Source: CBDUXP01 sp965371225 [NCBI: uncultured bacterium] (GTDB lineage Bacteria; Abyssobacteria; SURF-5; CBDUXP01). From it: a stretch of DNA of 64,000 nt. This document shows, in pieces, positions 1 to 8,781 of the stretch. Each line of letters opens with the position of its first letter. Position 1 is the stretch's first letter. The stretch lies in assembly GCA_965371225.1 (NCBI GenBank), contig CBDUXP010000016.1, forward strand, positions 11,705 to 75,704, in the 5' to 3' direction. Below the pieces are notes generated by a model. It was given only the letters and a program-made list of their open reading frames with translations. It was not told where the DNA came from and ran no database searches. The translations under genes and the position numbers were made by a program.

Positions 1-1
1 G

Positions 2-475
2 CTGGCCATCCTGGACGGCCTCTGGCGTGCCAAGCCGTTCCGCTTCGAGGGGACGCATTTTCAGGTGGACGAGATGACGTTCCTCCCGGCACCGGTGCAG
101 CGCCCGCGCATTCCCATCTGGGTTTGGGCGCCCTGGCCCCGCCCGCGGCCCATGCGGCGCGCGCTGCGGTGGGACGGATTGTTCGCGTTTAATATGACCC
201 GGGAGGGGCGGATAACCGAAATGACGCCCGCCGAAATCGTCGAGTTGAAAGCGTACGTCGAGGAGCACCGCACGGCAACCACGCCGTTCGACCTCATCAT
301 GGAATCCACCATGCCCAACGACCCGCAGGAGAAGTCCATCGACACCATCCGCGCCTACGCGGAGGCGGGCGTCACCTGGTGGCTGGAATCGGTGTACAAG
401 CTCGTGGCCCCGCCCGCCGGGTCGGTCGAGGCGCTCCGCGCCCGCATTCGGAACGGCCCCCCGCAACTCGGGTAA
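2..475 (+). CDS. LLM class flavin-dependent oxidoreductase, C-terminal part (cut by window edge)
   Basis: The frame is open from base 2 and gives 157 residues ending in TAA; the start lies outside the window. The stretch 'RPRIPIWVWAP' followed by 'RALRWDGLFAFN' is the late beta-strand and helix region of the bacterial luciferase-like (LLM) TIM barrel, which binds FMN or F420 and oxidises or reduces small organic substrates. The end '...EALRARIRNGPPQLG' is also typical of the family. Substrate and cofactor cannot be told from this fragment. A second LLM gene lies at 12436, so the organism uses several members. No operon partner is clear; the thioesterase gene follows after about 50 bases on the same strand. 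Confidence 0.8.
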   Translation: MAILDGLWRAKPFRFEGTHFQVDEMTFLPAPVQRPRIPIWVWAPWPRPRPMRRALRWDGLFAFNMTREGRITEMTPAEIVELKAYVEEHRTATTPFDLIMESTMPNDPQEKSIDTIRAYAEAGVTWWLESVYKLVAPPAGSVEALRARIRNGPPQLG

Positions 476-525
476 ATCCGTCGCGGGTGCGTGCGGGTAT
501 CATGACGCGCCCGAGGAATCTGCGC

Positions 526-933
526 ATGTCCACTGATGATACCGCCAGCCGCCCGCCCAACTTTCCCCTCTCCGTGGGGATTGAAGTGGTGGAAGCCGAA
601 CACGGCCGGTCGCTGGCGCGATTGACGGTGCGCCCGGATCACCAGGCCGGCAACGGCTACATGCACGCGGGAGTGGTGGCCACGATCGCGGACACGACGT
701 GCGCCGCAGGATGCATGAATAGTTTGCCCGAGGGCGCCCTCAACTTCACGACGGTGGAATTGAAGATCAACTTCGTGGGCAGCGCGCAGGACGGCGCGCT
801 GCGGTGTGAAGCGAAGATGAAACACGGCGGCCGGACGACGCAGGTGTGGGAAGCCACCGTGTCGGACGAGGCCACGGGCAAGAACCTCGCCTTCTTTACC
901 TGCACGCAGATGGTCCTCTACCCGCGATCCTGA
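526..933 (+). CDS. PaaI-family hotdog-fold thioesterase
   Basis: A 135-residue protein, the usual length for a single hotdog domain. The motif 'HAGVVATIADTTCAAG' (about residues 47-62) is the family's HGGV-type active-site helix with the Asp that helps hydrolyse acyl-CoA thioesters. 'VELKINFVG' is the central strand that follows. PaaI-type enzymes release CoA from aromatic or short acyl-CoAs in the cytoplasm. I chose ATG 526 because GAGG sits about 9 bases upstream; an in-frame ATG at 502 would add eight residues. The neighbour upstream is an LLM oxidoreductase, which suggests but does not prove a shared catabolic role. Confidence 0.82.
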   Translation: MSTDDTASRPPNFPLSVGIEVVEAEHGRSLARLTVRPDHQAGNGYMHAGVVATIADTTCAAGCMNSLPEGALNFTTVELKINFVGSAQDGALRCEAKMKHGGRTTQVWEATVSDEATGKNLAFFTCTQMVLYPRS

Positions 934-1104
934 CGCTGCGCTGGGTCATCGGCCCGTGATAACCGCCGGCCGCCTGTGCAATAATGGAATGACTCGACGC
1001 TGCGCCGCACCCCCCCCGTGCTCGTACCGCGCGCGCCCGACGCATCCGTCCTGAAGCGCGCCGGGGACGTGGGAATCGCAGCCCCGTGTCGAGGGGAGTG
1101 ACCT

Positions 1105-2856
1105 ATGCCGACCGTTGAGATGCGCCGGCCCGCCACCACCACCGGCCTCCTGTTCGCCGCTATCGGGTTGGTCGAAGGCCTCGCCTGGTGGGCGACCGAC
1201 GCGCTAGACCCCGTCTTTCTACGGATCGCACGGCTACCCATGTGCCTCGTGTTCTTTGTATCGAGCGTGGGTCTGGTCGCGCGTTTCACCTGGACGGGCC
1301 GGGATTTGCGCCGGTGGATCGCGGTTGCGGGCGGGCTCGGCCTCGCCGTAGCCGCCATCACCTGGAGCGTGTGGGGGCATCTGCCTGCGGGTGAAGTCGA
1401 ATACGCCGGGGACAAGATCCGGGGCAGCGCGTGGATCATGGGCGTGTTCGCGTTGCTCTATGTGGCGACCCCGTTCGCGCAGATTTTCCAGAGGAGCGGC
1501 CGGCGACAGTTCCCCTACCCCGGCCTGTTCGAACACAGTTGGAACAACTTCTTCATCGGCATGGTCGCATGGATGTTTTCGGGGGCGTTCTGGCTCGTTT
1601 TGATGGTGTGGGCGGGATTGTTCAAGGTTATCGAGATCGATTTCTTTGCCGAACTGTTCGAGAGAGAGGGCTTCAGATACGTCGCCACGTTCACCACGGT
1701 CGGCTACGGATTCGCTCTCGGACGCACGAGCGAGCGCATCATCAGCACCATGCGTCGCATCGCGCTCATGACCGCGCACGCGCTGCTGCCGCTCGTGGCG
1801 TTCGTCGCGTTGTTGTTCCTCGGCGCGCTCGCGTTTACCGGGCTCGAACCCCTGTGGGAAACCCGGAGTGCGACGACGCTGGTGCTAACCCTGATGGCCT
1901 TCATCGTCGTCATGTTCAACGGGGTGTTCGAGGATGGGGAGGCCGACCCGCCGTACCCCAGCTGGGTGCGTGGGCTGCTCCGCGCCACGCTCCTGGCGTT
2001 GCCCGCCTACGCGGCCATCGCCTACGCGGGCACGAAGCTGCGTGTGGACCAGTACGGGTTGACGACCCAGCGCGTGTATGCGTTGGTGTTCGACGGGGTA
2101 GCCGCCATCTACGCCCTCGGGTACGCCGGCGCGGCGCTGTCGCGGACCGGGCCGTGGTTGGGGCTGGTGCGGCAGATCAACGTGCGGGCGGCGCTCATCG
2201 TGGCGGGTCTGCTGATCCTCCTGCAGCTCTATCCGCTCGATCCCATGCGCCTCAGCGCGGCGAATCAGTCCGCGCGGCTCGCCACGGAGGACGTGCAACC
2301 GGCGGACTTCGACTTCGCCACCATGCGGTTCCGCCTGGGGCATTACGGGTGGGACGCGCTCGCCAAGTTGGAGGACATGGTGGATCACCCCCAAGCAGTG
2401 GCCATTGCTGACGAAATCGCGTTCGTGCGCGCCGCGGAGGCATTCTGGGCTGCGGGCAATCGCCGCGAACCCCTGACGTTGGAGCGGATGACCTTGCTCC
2501 CGGCCGACATGCAACTGCCCGACGCCGTGTTCGATCTCATGGCCGAACAGACCAGGGAGAGCTTCGACAACTGCGAGGAGGACGGTGTCTGCACCGTGTT
2601 GGCGGCCGATCTGGATGGGGACGGCACACTCGAGTACTGCTTCGTGGGCGACCGGCGCTGGTACCAACCGCAATGCTGGGGCCAGAGCGCGACGGGTGAA
2701 TGGGAGTCGATCGGCCACCTCGCGTACCGCGGTGAAGCGGGTCGGCCGGATCGCGAAGCGTTGGTCGCCGCCCTGGGGGACGGCCCCATCGAGGTGCGAC
2801 CGTCTCCGTACGGGGACATCGTGCTGCCCGAGGGCGTGTTCCAATTGGTGCGCTGA
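1105..2856 (+). CDS. DUF4153-family polytopic membrane protein
   Basis: A 583-residue protein with about ten hydrophobic segments through residue 385 and a soluble C-terminal part. 'IEIDFFAELF' and the later 'DQYGLTTQRVYAL' match the conserved landmarks I associate with DUF4153 membrane proteins. The C-terminal 200 residues hold 'CEEDGVCTVLAADLDGDGTLEYCFVG', an acidic D-x-D-x-D-type loop that could bind calcium, with several Cys that could form disulfides. GAGGGGAG lies 6 bases before ATG. The family has no firmly established function. The gene stands alone between a thioesterase and an aldo/keto reductase and is followed by a strong hairpin. Confidence 0.75.
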   Translation: MPTVEMRRPATTTGLLFAAIGLVEGLAWWATDALDPVFLRIARLPMCLVFFVSSVGLVARFTWTGRDLRRWIAVAGGLGLAVAAITWSVWGHLPAGEVEYAGDKIRGSAWIMGVFALLYVATPFAQIFQRSGRRQFPYPGLFEHSWNNFFIGMVAWMFSGAFWLVLMVWAGLFKVIEIDFFAELFEREGFRYVATFTTVGYGFALGRTSERIISTMRRIALMTAHALLPLVAFVALLFLGALAFTGLEPLWETRSATTLVLTLMAFIVVMFNGVFEDGEADPPYPSWVRGLLRATLLALPAYAAIAYAGTKLRVDQYGLTTQRVYALVFDGVAAIYALGYAGAALSRTGPWLGLVRQINVRAALIVAGLLILLQLYPLDPMRLSAANQSARLATEDVQPADFDFATMRFRLGHYGWDALAKLEDMVDHPQAVAIADEIAFVRAAEAFWAAGNRREPLTLERMTLLPADMQLPDAVFDLMAEQTRESFDNCEEDGVCTVLAADLDGDGTLEYCFVGDRRWYQPQCWGQSATGEWESIGHLAYRGEAGRPDREALVAALGDGPIEVRPSPYGDIVLPEGVFQLVR

Positions 2857-2863
2857 CCCATGG

Positions 2864-2886
2864 CGCCGGGCCTGTCCGGCCCGGCG
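2864..2886 (+). terminator. GC-rich hairpin after the DUF4153 gene
   Basis: A perfect 9-bp stem (CGCCGGGCC / GGCCCGGCG) with a 5-base loop begins 8 bases after the stop codon at 2856. No T-run follows, so it is terminator-like or an mRNA 3'-end stabiliser rather than a textbook intrinsic terminator. Confidence 0.5.
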
Positions 2887-2932
2887 GTGTGTGCCATAAT
2901 GTGCGGCGCCCGGCGCGAGGAACGAGGTGCCC

Positions 2933-3811
2933 ATGATCCCCACACAACCATTCGGACAGACCGGCCACGACAGCACGCGGATCATCTTCGGCGCGGCGGC
3001 GCTCGGGGGGATGCGCCAGGAGAAGGCGGACCAGGTGTTGGAGGTTCTCCTGGAGTACGGCATCAACCATATTGATACCGCCGCGGCGTACGGCGAATCC
3101 GAGCTGCGCATCGCGCCGTGGATGCCGGAGCAACGCGACAAGTTTTTCTTGGCCACTAAGACGCGCGAGCGCACGGCCGAAGGCGCGCGCGAGGGGTTGC
3201 ACCGGTCACTTGAACGGCTCGGCGTGGATCACGTGGACCTGATTCAGATGCACAACCTGGTGGACGAAGAGGGATGGACCACCGCGTTCGGGGCCGGCGG
3301 CGCGCTGGAAGCGCTCGTGCAGGCGCGCGAGGAAGGCCTGACGCGCTTCATCGGCGTCACCGGCCACGGCACACACGTGGCGGACATGCACCTGCGCAGC
3401 CTGGACCGCTTCCCGTTCGATTCCGTGCTGCTGCCCTACAACTTCCCCATGCTGCGGCAGCCCGAGTACGCCGTCGACATCGAGATGTTGCTCGGACTCT
3501 GCGCGCAACGGGGCGTCGCGGTGCAGACCATCAAGTCGGTAGCGCGAAGGCGGTGGTCGGAGGAGACGCAGCGGCGATTCAGTTGGTACGAGCCCCTCAA
3601 GGAGCCGGGCGCCATTCGCCGCGCGGTGCACTATGTGCTCGGCCGCCCGGGGGTTTTCCTGAACACGTCCAGCGACGCGACCATCTTGCGCCTCATCCTC
3701 GACGCCGCCACCGAGGTTCCCGCCACGCCCGCCGACGACGAGATGGAAGCGGACATCGCCGCGTTCGCCATGGAGCCACTGTTCGTCCGCGGCATGTCGG
3801 ACGTGATCTGA
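2933..3811 (+). CDS. aldo/keto reductase
   Basis: A 292-residue TIM-barrel oxidoreductase of the AKR family, which reduces carbonyls with NAD(P)H. The catalytic tetrad is visible: Asp48 ('HIDTA'), Tyr53 ('AAYGES'), Lys76 ('ATKTRER') and His107 ('IQMHNL'). The length is somewhat short for the family but complete. ATG 2933 was chosen over the in-frame GTG 2927 because the GAGG-rich stretch at 2917-2927 then lies at a useful distance. The gene is followed 140 bases later by an aldehyde dehydrogenase on the same strand, so the two may act in turn on alcohol/aldehyde substrates; that link is inferred from position only. Confidence 0.88.
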   Translation: MIPTQPFGQTGHDSTRIIFGAAALGGMRQEKADQVLEVLLEYGINHIDTAAAYGESELRIAPWMPEQRDKFFLATKTRERTAEGAREGLHRSLERLGVDHVDLIQMHNLVDEEGWTTAFGAGGALEALVQAREEGLTRFIGVTGHGTHVADMHLRSLDRFPFDSVLLPYNFPMLRQPEYAVDIEMLLGLCAQRGVAVQTIKSVARRRWSEETQRRFSWYEPLKEPGAIRRAVHYVLGRPGVFLNTSSDATILRLILDAATEVPATPADDEMEADIAAFAMEPLFVRGMSDVI

Positions 3812-3952
3812 GGGCGGGGCCCGCGTCTACAGGGTGGCAGAAAGTGTGGCTCTACGCTGTGGGAGCCAAGTGGCCCGGGGGGAGCCTCCGTCCAGCCGAA
3901 GTCCTGATATATAGTACTGCGCGCTAGGCCAACCTGAACGAGGAGCGGTGCC

Positions 3953-5371
3953 GTGATTCAACGCGACAAACTGTATATCAACGGTGAGTGGATCCCGTCG
4001 ACCAGCACGGGAACGATCGATGTCATCAACTCGGCGACCGAGGAGGTGCTGGGCACCGTTCCCGACGGGACGCCGGAGGATGTGGACAAGGCGGTCGCCG
4101 CAGCCAAGGCGGCTTTCGGCGAGTGGTCGCAGACCCCGCCGGCCGCGCGGGCCGAATATCTGCAGAAGCTCTCCGACGGGATCAACGCCCGGGCGGACGA
4201 CATTGCGGAGTTGGTGGCGAAAGAACTCGGCATGCCCCTGTCGCTCTCGCGCATGATTCAGGCCGGGATGCCGGCCGCCATTGTCGCGAGCTACGTGCAG
4301 ATCGTGCAGGACTTCGAGTGGGAGCGCGAAGTGCGCAATTCCATCGTCGTGAAGGAGCCCGTCGGCGTCGTCGGGTGCATCACGCCGTGGAACTACCCGC
4401 TCCATCAGATCACGAACAAGATCACCCCCGCGCTGGCCGCGGGATGCACGGTGGTGGTGAAACCCAGCGAGGTGGCCCCGCTCGTGGCCTTCGTGCTCGC
4501 GGAGATTCTGGACGAGATCGGCGTGCCCCCGGGCGTGTTTAACCTCGTCTCCGGCTACGGTCCCACCGTGGGCGAAGCGATCGCCGGCCATGCGGACGTG
4601 GACATGGTCTCCTTCACCGGCTCGACCCGCGCGGGCAAGCGGGTGAGCGAATTGGCCTCCGCGTCCGTCAAGCGCGTCGCGTTGGAGCTGGGCGGGAAGT
4701 CGGCGAATGTCATCCTCGAGGACGCGGATTTCTCCGCGGCGATCCCCGACGGCGTGCAAGCCTGTTACCTGAATTCGGGTCAGACGTGCAGCGCGCTGAC
4801 GCGGATGCTCGTCCCGCAGGATCGTTACGACGAGGCCGTCGAGATGGCCAAAGCGGCGGCGGAGAATTTCACCGTGGGCGATCCGTTTATGGAGGGCTCC
4901 ATCCTCGGGCCGCTGGTGTCCAAGACGCAGCAAGAGCGCGTGCGCGGCTACATCAAGAAGGGCGTCGAGGAAGGTGCGCGCCTCGTCACCGGCGGGCCGG
5001 AGCAGCCTGAGGGCCTGGACAAAGGGTTCTACATCAAGCCCACCGTGTTTGCGGACGTGCGCAACGACATGACCATCGCCCAAGAGGAAATCTTCGGGCC
5101 CGTGCTCTCCATCATCCCGTACAAGGACGAGGAGGACGCGGTGCGCATCGCGAACGACTCCATCTACGGTCTCTCCGGCGGCGTCTGGTCCGCCGATCCC
5201 GAGCGGGCCAAGCGCGTCGCCCGGCGGCTGCGCACCGGCGAGGTGTCCGTGAACGGGGGCGCCTTCAACATCGCGGCGCCCTTCGGAGGCTACAAGCAGT
5301 CAGGCTGCGGCCGCGAGAAGGGGCTGGAGGGCTTGGAAGAATACCTGGAGACCAAGTCGCTCCAGCTCTAG
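3953..5371 (+). CDS. NAD(P)-dependent aldehyde dehydrogenase
   Basis: A 472-residue protein of normal family length. Catalytic residues are present: Asn147 ('TPWNYP'), Lys170 ('VVVKPSE'), general base Glu245 ('VALELGGKS') and nucleophile Cys279 ('SGQTCSA'). The C-terminal '[14 protein letters not shown]' motif is also intact. It oxidises an aldehyde to the acid in the cytoplasm; the aldehyde is not identifiable. The start is GTG 3953 with AGGAG seven bases upstream. A TATAGT hexamer at 3910 could be a -10 element, but no matching -35 is seen. Its 3' end faces the CocE-type hydrolase gene. Confidence 0.92.
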   Translation: MIQRDKLYINGEWIPSTSTGTIDVINSATEEVLGTVPDGTPEDVDKAVAAAKAAFGEWSQTPPAARAEYLQKLSDGINARADDIAELVAKELGMPLSLSRMIQAGMPAAIVASYVQIVQDFEWEREVRNSIVVKEPVGVVGCITPWNYPLHQITNKITPALAAGCTVVVKPSEVAPLVAFVLAEILDEIGVPPGVFNLVSGYGPTVGEAIAGHADVDMVSFTGSTRAGKRVSELASASVKRVALELGGKSANVILEDADFSAAIPDGVQACYLNSGQTCSALTRMLVPQDRYDEAVEMAKAAAENFTVGDPFMEGSILGPLVSKTQQERVRGYIKKGVEEGARLVTGGPEQPEGLDKGFYIKPTVFADVRNDMTIAQEEIFGPVLSIIPYKDEEDAVRIANDSIYGLSGGVWSADPERAKRVARRLRTGEVSVNGGAFNIAAPFGGYKQSGCGREKGLEGLEEYLETKSLQL

Positions 5372-5418
5372 GCCACACCGTCCGGGCCGCGCCCCGCGCG
5401 GGAGGTCGGTCCCGTCCG

Positions 5419-7017
5419 CTACCGCGGGGGAATGATCGGCAGCAGCAGGTGGGAGTCGTACGCGCTCCCGGTGTGGATCGTGTTCGTGCCGGTCTGAATG
5501 CGGTCCCGCGTGTCCGTGTGCAGTTGGGTATGCCGGGGATCGTCCTTGGCGCCGACTTCGAGCACGAGCCGATGCCCGCGTTCGAACACCACGCTGGTGG
5601 GCCAGATTTCCACCTCGACCGGGACGATTTCCTCCGGCTCCAGCTTCTGAATCTCGTCGTGCGGATGGAACGGGCGATACGGCGTGGAGCGTTCGGGGTC
5701 GAGCTTGCGATGGGACACGCGCAGCCAGCCATACGCCGCGGCAACAACAGAGTCGCCACCGGGCATCGAGCCCGGGAAGGTCACTTCCGTGCCGTCGGGA
5801 CCGAGGTTCCGCACGATCGCGAAGAGATCCGCGTCATCGATGCTCGATGACACCCAGAGCTTAAGCTTGATGGGGCCGGTGATCTCCGTGTCCGCTTCGA
5901 ACGGTGCAGTGGCGAACGTGACGCTCGTGGTCGCGGCATCCAGATCCGCCTGGTAGCTGACCGCCCCGTCATCGCCGGGCGCGGCCGGCGAGAGCGCTGC
6001 CGTTGACGCATCCAAATAGTATGCCGTCCACTGCGTCCGGGCGATCGGCCATTCGTGCTCATAGCGCCACTCGTAGCGCTCCGCGTCGTACCGAATGGCC
6101 AGCTTCACGGGCGGCTCGCGCGTGATGCCCGTATCGATGCCCTTCAGCCACTGCTCGAGGAACCGCTTTTGCGTGAGCCGGCCCTCGAGGGAATAGAACG
6201 GCTGCACGTGATCTCCCACGTGCACCTGCAGGTACTTGTGCTGTGAGCCCGCCGCCAAGTACCCCTCGACATTGCCCCGCAAGTGGAGCCCCGCCCCCGC
6301 CCAATTCCCGGCGGACAGCAGCGGCACCTGGATATCCGCGAGGGTGGGATTGTTCTTCTCGTACATGGCGCTGTAGAGTTCGGGCGGCACCGGGGGTTGG
6401 TCTGGCTGTTGCGGCGCACTCGCGTCCCCCTTGCCATCCTGGTGCTCATACTTCCGGACGTTGCCGGACCACGCTTTCATGAACCCACTGGAAAAGATGC
6501 CGCCGTGCCGGTTCACGTCGCGGTAGAGGTCGACCGCGCCCTCCCACGGAACGATGGCGGCCAGGTGCGGCGGCTGCAGGGCCGCGACGCGCCATGAGTT
6601 CATGGCGAAGTACGAAATCCCCATCACCGCAACTTTGCCGTTGCTCCACGGCTGGGTCCCCGCCCATTCGACCGCATCGTAAAAGTCGGTGGCTTCCTGC
6701 CGCGAGAGGAGTCGGGGACGGCCGGGCGTTTTCCCCGTGCCCCGGGTATCCACCCGAATGACCGCATACCCCTGGGGCACCCACCATTCCGGATTGACGG
6801 TCTCCCAGTGCATGTACGGGCCCTGCTCGGGCAAATGCTCGTAGGCGGCCTGCCCGTTCCGCCAGTCACGGAAGTGGATGTCTTTGGGATAGGGGCCCAA
6901 CGTCAGAATGACCGGGAACGTGCCCTCCCCCGCCGGGCGAAACACATTCGCACAAAGCGTCGAGCCGTCGCGGATCTCGATCGGGACGTCGTTCTCGATG
7001 CAGAGCTCGTGATACAT
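5419..7017 (-). CDS. CocE/NonD-family serine hydrolase
   Basis: A 532-residue protein of the CocE/NonD (X-Pro dipeptidyl-peptidase-like) group. The alpha/beta hydrolase half carries 'VIRVDTRGTGKTPG', typical of these enzymes, and the nucleophile elbow 'VAVMGISYFAMNSW' with Ser in G-x-S-Y. The C-terminal jelly-roll domain has 'EVTFPGSMPGGD' and ends near a His in 'YDSHLLLPIIPPR'. Family members hydrolyse esters or amides such as cocaine or glutaryl-7-ACA; the natural substrate here is unknown. ATG at 7017 follows AGGGGGCAGG, which is a better start than the 30-residue-longer open frame. No secretion signal is evident with this start. Confidence 0.85.
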   Translation of the reverse strand: MYHELCIENDVPIEIRDGSTLCANVFRPAGEGTFPVILTLGPYPKDIHFRDWRNGQAAYEHLPEQGPYMHWETVNPEWWVPQGYAVIRVDTRGTGKTPGRPRLLSRQEATDFYDAVEWAGTQPWSNGKVAVMGISYFAMNSWRVAALQPPHLAAIVPWEGAVDLYRDVNRHGGIFSSGFMKAWSGNVRKYEHQDGKGDASAPQQPDQPPVPPELYSAMYEKNNPTLADIQVPLLSAGNWAGAGLHLRGNVEGYLAAGSQHKYLQVHVGDHVQPFYSLEGRLTQKRFLEQWLKGIDTGITREPPVKLAIRYDAERYEWRYEHEWPIARTQWTAYYLDASTAALSPAAPGDDGAVSYQADLDAATTSVTFATAPFEADTEITGPIKLKLWVSSSIDDADLFAIVRNLGPDGTEVTFPGSMPGGDSVVAAAYGWLRVSHRKLDPERSTPYRPFHPHDEIQKLEPEEIVPVEVEIWPTSVVFERGHRLVLEVGAKDDPRHTQLHTDTRDRIQTGTNTIHTGSAYDSHLLLPIIPPR

Positions 7018-7147
7018 GGACCTGCCCCCTGCTGAGGTGCGAATGCGACCGCTGAAGCGGACGGGTCGGGCACCCAACGCATTCTTTCCCCCCGCCCGTT
7101 GAATCATACTCCACGTGGCGCGGCCGGCCGAAGCGTGGTGAGCGGGC

Positions 7148-7408
7148 TTATCCCCCGCTCAGCGCCTGCAGGATCTGCACTTCGTCCGCCGGGCCAAGCG
7201 CCACGCCGAGTCCGCGCGCCTTCTCGCCGTTAATAAAGATGCGCATGTGGGGGCGCAGCGCATCCTGCTCATCGATCATGCGAAAGCGGATGCCCGGATA
7301 GCGTCGATCCAGGTCGGCGAGCAGGTCGGCCACGGTGGCGCCCTCCGCCTCCACTTCGGTGCACTGCGCCGTGTAGGACAGCAGCGGTGTGGGGATGCCA
7401 ACCTTCAT
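7148..7408 (-). CDS. MoaD/ThiS-like small sulfur-carrier protein
   Basis: An 86-residue ubiquitin-like (beta-grasp) protein. It begins 'MKVGIPTPLLSYT', has 'TVADLLADLDRRYPG' in the position of the conserved helix, 'HMRIFINGEKARGL' for the next strands, and ends in 'ALSGG'. The C-terminal Gly-Gly is what MoaD and ThiS need for adenylation and thiocarboxylation. Its ATG overlaps the TGA of the upstream beta-propeller gene (ATGA), so the two are translationally coupled. No MoaE, MoeB or ThiF/ThiG gene is in the window, so a role in molybdopterin or thiamine synthesis is not supported by context; it may serve the propeller protein or another sulfur-transfer route. Confidence 0.85.
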   Translation of the reverse strand: MKVGIPTPLLSYTAQCTEVEAEGATVADLLADLDRRYPGIRFRMIDEQDALRPHMRIFINGEKARGLGVALGPADEVQILQALSGG

Positions 7409-8664
7409 CCGGCGAACTCCGCGGCCTCCACCGTGTAGATGTGGGGGAGATGGCTCGCGAGGCACGTCCAGTCCGCGCCTTCGTTCACACTGCCCCACAC
7501 CTCGCCGCTCGTAGTACCGAGATAGATGCCGACCGGATCCTGCGTGTCGGCCGTCATCGCCTGCCGCTTCACCGTGAACCACGCCTGGCTCGGCGGCAAC
7601 CCCCGGTCCAGGCGCTGCCACGTCTGCCCCGCGTCGCGGGTGCCGTAGACGGCGGGCTTCCCCTCCGGGCTCGTGCGCGGCCACACGTCGGTCCCGTCCA
7701 TGGGGAACACCCACGCGGTCTGCGGATCGCGCGGATGCAACACGATCGGAAAGCCGATGTCGCCCACGTCCTGCGGCATGTTGTCGCCGATGCGCTCCCA
7801 CCGGCCCGGCGACCGTTCCATGCGATAGATGCCGCAGTGGTTCTGCTGGTAGAGGATGTCCGGCGCGAGCGGATGCAGCTGCACGCAGTGGGGATCGTGG
7901 CCGACCTCGGGAAAGGGATCGGGCAGAAAATCCGCGCGGCAACCGGCGTTCAGCGGAATCCAGTCGGCCCCCTTGTCGACGCTCTCGAACACGCCGCCGC
8001 CCCCCGACGTCCCCAGGTACATGTGGTTGGGATCGCGCGGGTCCACGATGATCGAGTGCAGCATGGGCCCGTCCGGCGTGCCGTCATCGTCTTCCTTCTC
8101 CGCCCATTCCGGGTACCGGGGGTGGTCGTTGAAACCCGCCACCGGCTCCCAGGTGTCGCCATGGTCCTCCGTGCGGAACAGGCCCTCCGGGGACGTGCCC
8201 GCGTACCACACACCGGGCTCCGTCGCGTGCCCCGGGCTGAGCCACAGCACGTGGCTCACCACGCGCCCCTGCTCCCCCGCCTTCGCCTTGCGGAACGCCG
8301 GCGGCCGCGTCGCTTCGATCCACGTGTCGCCGAGATCGGTGGACCGGAACACCGTCGGCCCGAGATGCCCCGTGCGTGCGGCCAGCAACATCGTCCGCCG
8401 GTCGCGCGGGTCCAGCACCACGTGGTACACGATGTGTCCAAGGAAGATCGGCCCGGCGATCTCCCAGGAGCGCCGGCTGTCGTCGGCCTTCAGGATCCAG
8501 GCGCCCTTGCGGGTGCCCACCAGGAGCGCCGGGCCGGCGGTCCGGCGAAGGTTCACGGACGAATGGCGCGCGGGATCGAGAGCGGCGGCTTCACCAAAGG
8601 GCTCGAAACGTCCCGGTGGTGGTGCAATCTCCTCCGGCTGAACGGACGGATCTTCGTCGGCCAT
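7405..8664 (-). CDS. WD40/YVTN/BNR-like beta-propeller protein
   Basis: A 419-residue protein built of repeated Asp-box (BNR) units, S-x-D-x-G-x-T-W type: 'RSTDLGDTWIEA', 'RTEDHGDTWEPV', 'ESVDKGADWIPL', 'GTRDAGQTWQRL', 'GSVNEGADWTCL'. This is the sialidase/sortilin-like propeller fold. I see neither sialidase catalytic residues in a clear pattern nor a signal peptide, so enzymatic activity is doubtful and the protein may be a binding scaffold. Start ATG 8664 follows a GAGGGGGGG stretch. It overlaps the MoaD-like gene by four bases, a pairing that implies a joint function. Confidence 0.85.
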   Translation of the reverse strand: MADEDPSVQPEEIAPPPGRFEPFGEAAALDPARHSSVNLRRTAGPALLVGTRKGAWILKADDSRRSWEIAGPIFLGHIVYHVVLDPRDRRTMLLAARTGHLGPTVFRSTDLGDTWIEATRPPAFRKAKAGEQGRVVSHVLWLSPGHATEPGVWYAGTSPEGLFRTEDHGDTWEPVAGFNDHPRYPEWAEKEDDDGTPDGPMLHSIIVDPRDPNHMYLGTSGGGGVFESVDKGADWIPLNAGCRADFLPDPFPEVGHDPHCVQLHPLAPDILYQQNHCGIYRMERSPGRWERIGDNMPQDVGDIGFPIVLHPRDPQTAWVFPMDGTDVWPRTSPEGKPAVYGTRDAGQTWQRLDRGLPPSQAWFTVKRQAMTADTQDPVGIYLGTTSGEVWGSVNEGADWTCLASHLPHIYTVEAAEFAG

Positions 8665-8781
8665 AGGCCCCCCCTCGCCGCTATTGTAACGCGACCGCCA
8701 CCCGCCGGCGCCCTCGGACGGACCCGCGCGCCATCGTGAACGTCCCGCCGGGCGGAGGGAGGTGGACCCGCCCGGTGGCGC

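Noticed and set aside
1885-3174. Long minus-strand frame across the DUF4153 and aldo/keto reductase genes
   Set aside because: It spans two well-supported genes on the other strand and has no recognisable protein features.
3901-3920. TATAGT near 3910 as a promoter for the aldehyde dehydrogenase
   Set aside because: No -35-like hexamer lies at 15-19 bases, so only a -10-like element can be claimed.
5372-5418. CCCGCGCGGG palindrome between convergent genes as a bidirectional terminator
   Set aside because: It is a short self-complementary run with no loop and no T-tract, common by chance at this base composition.
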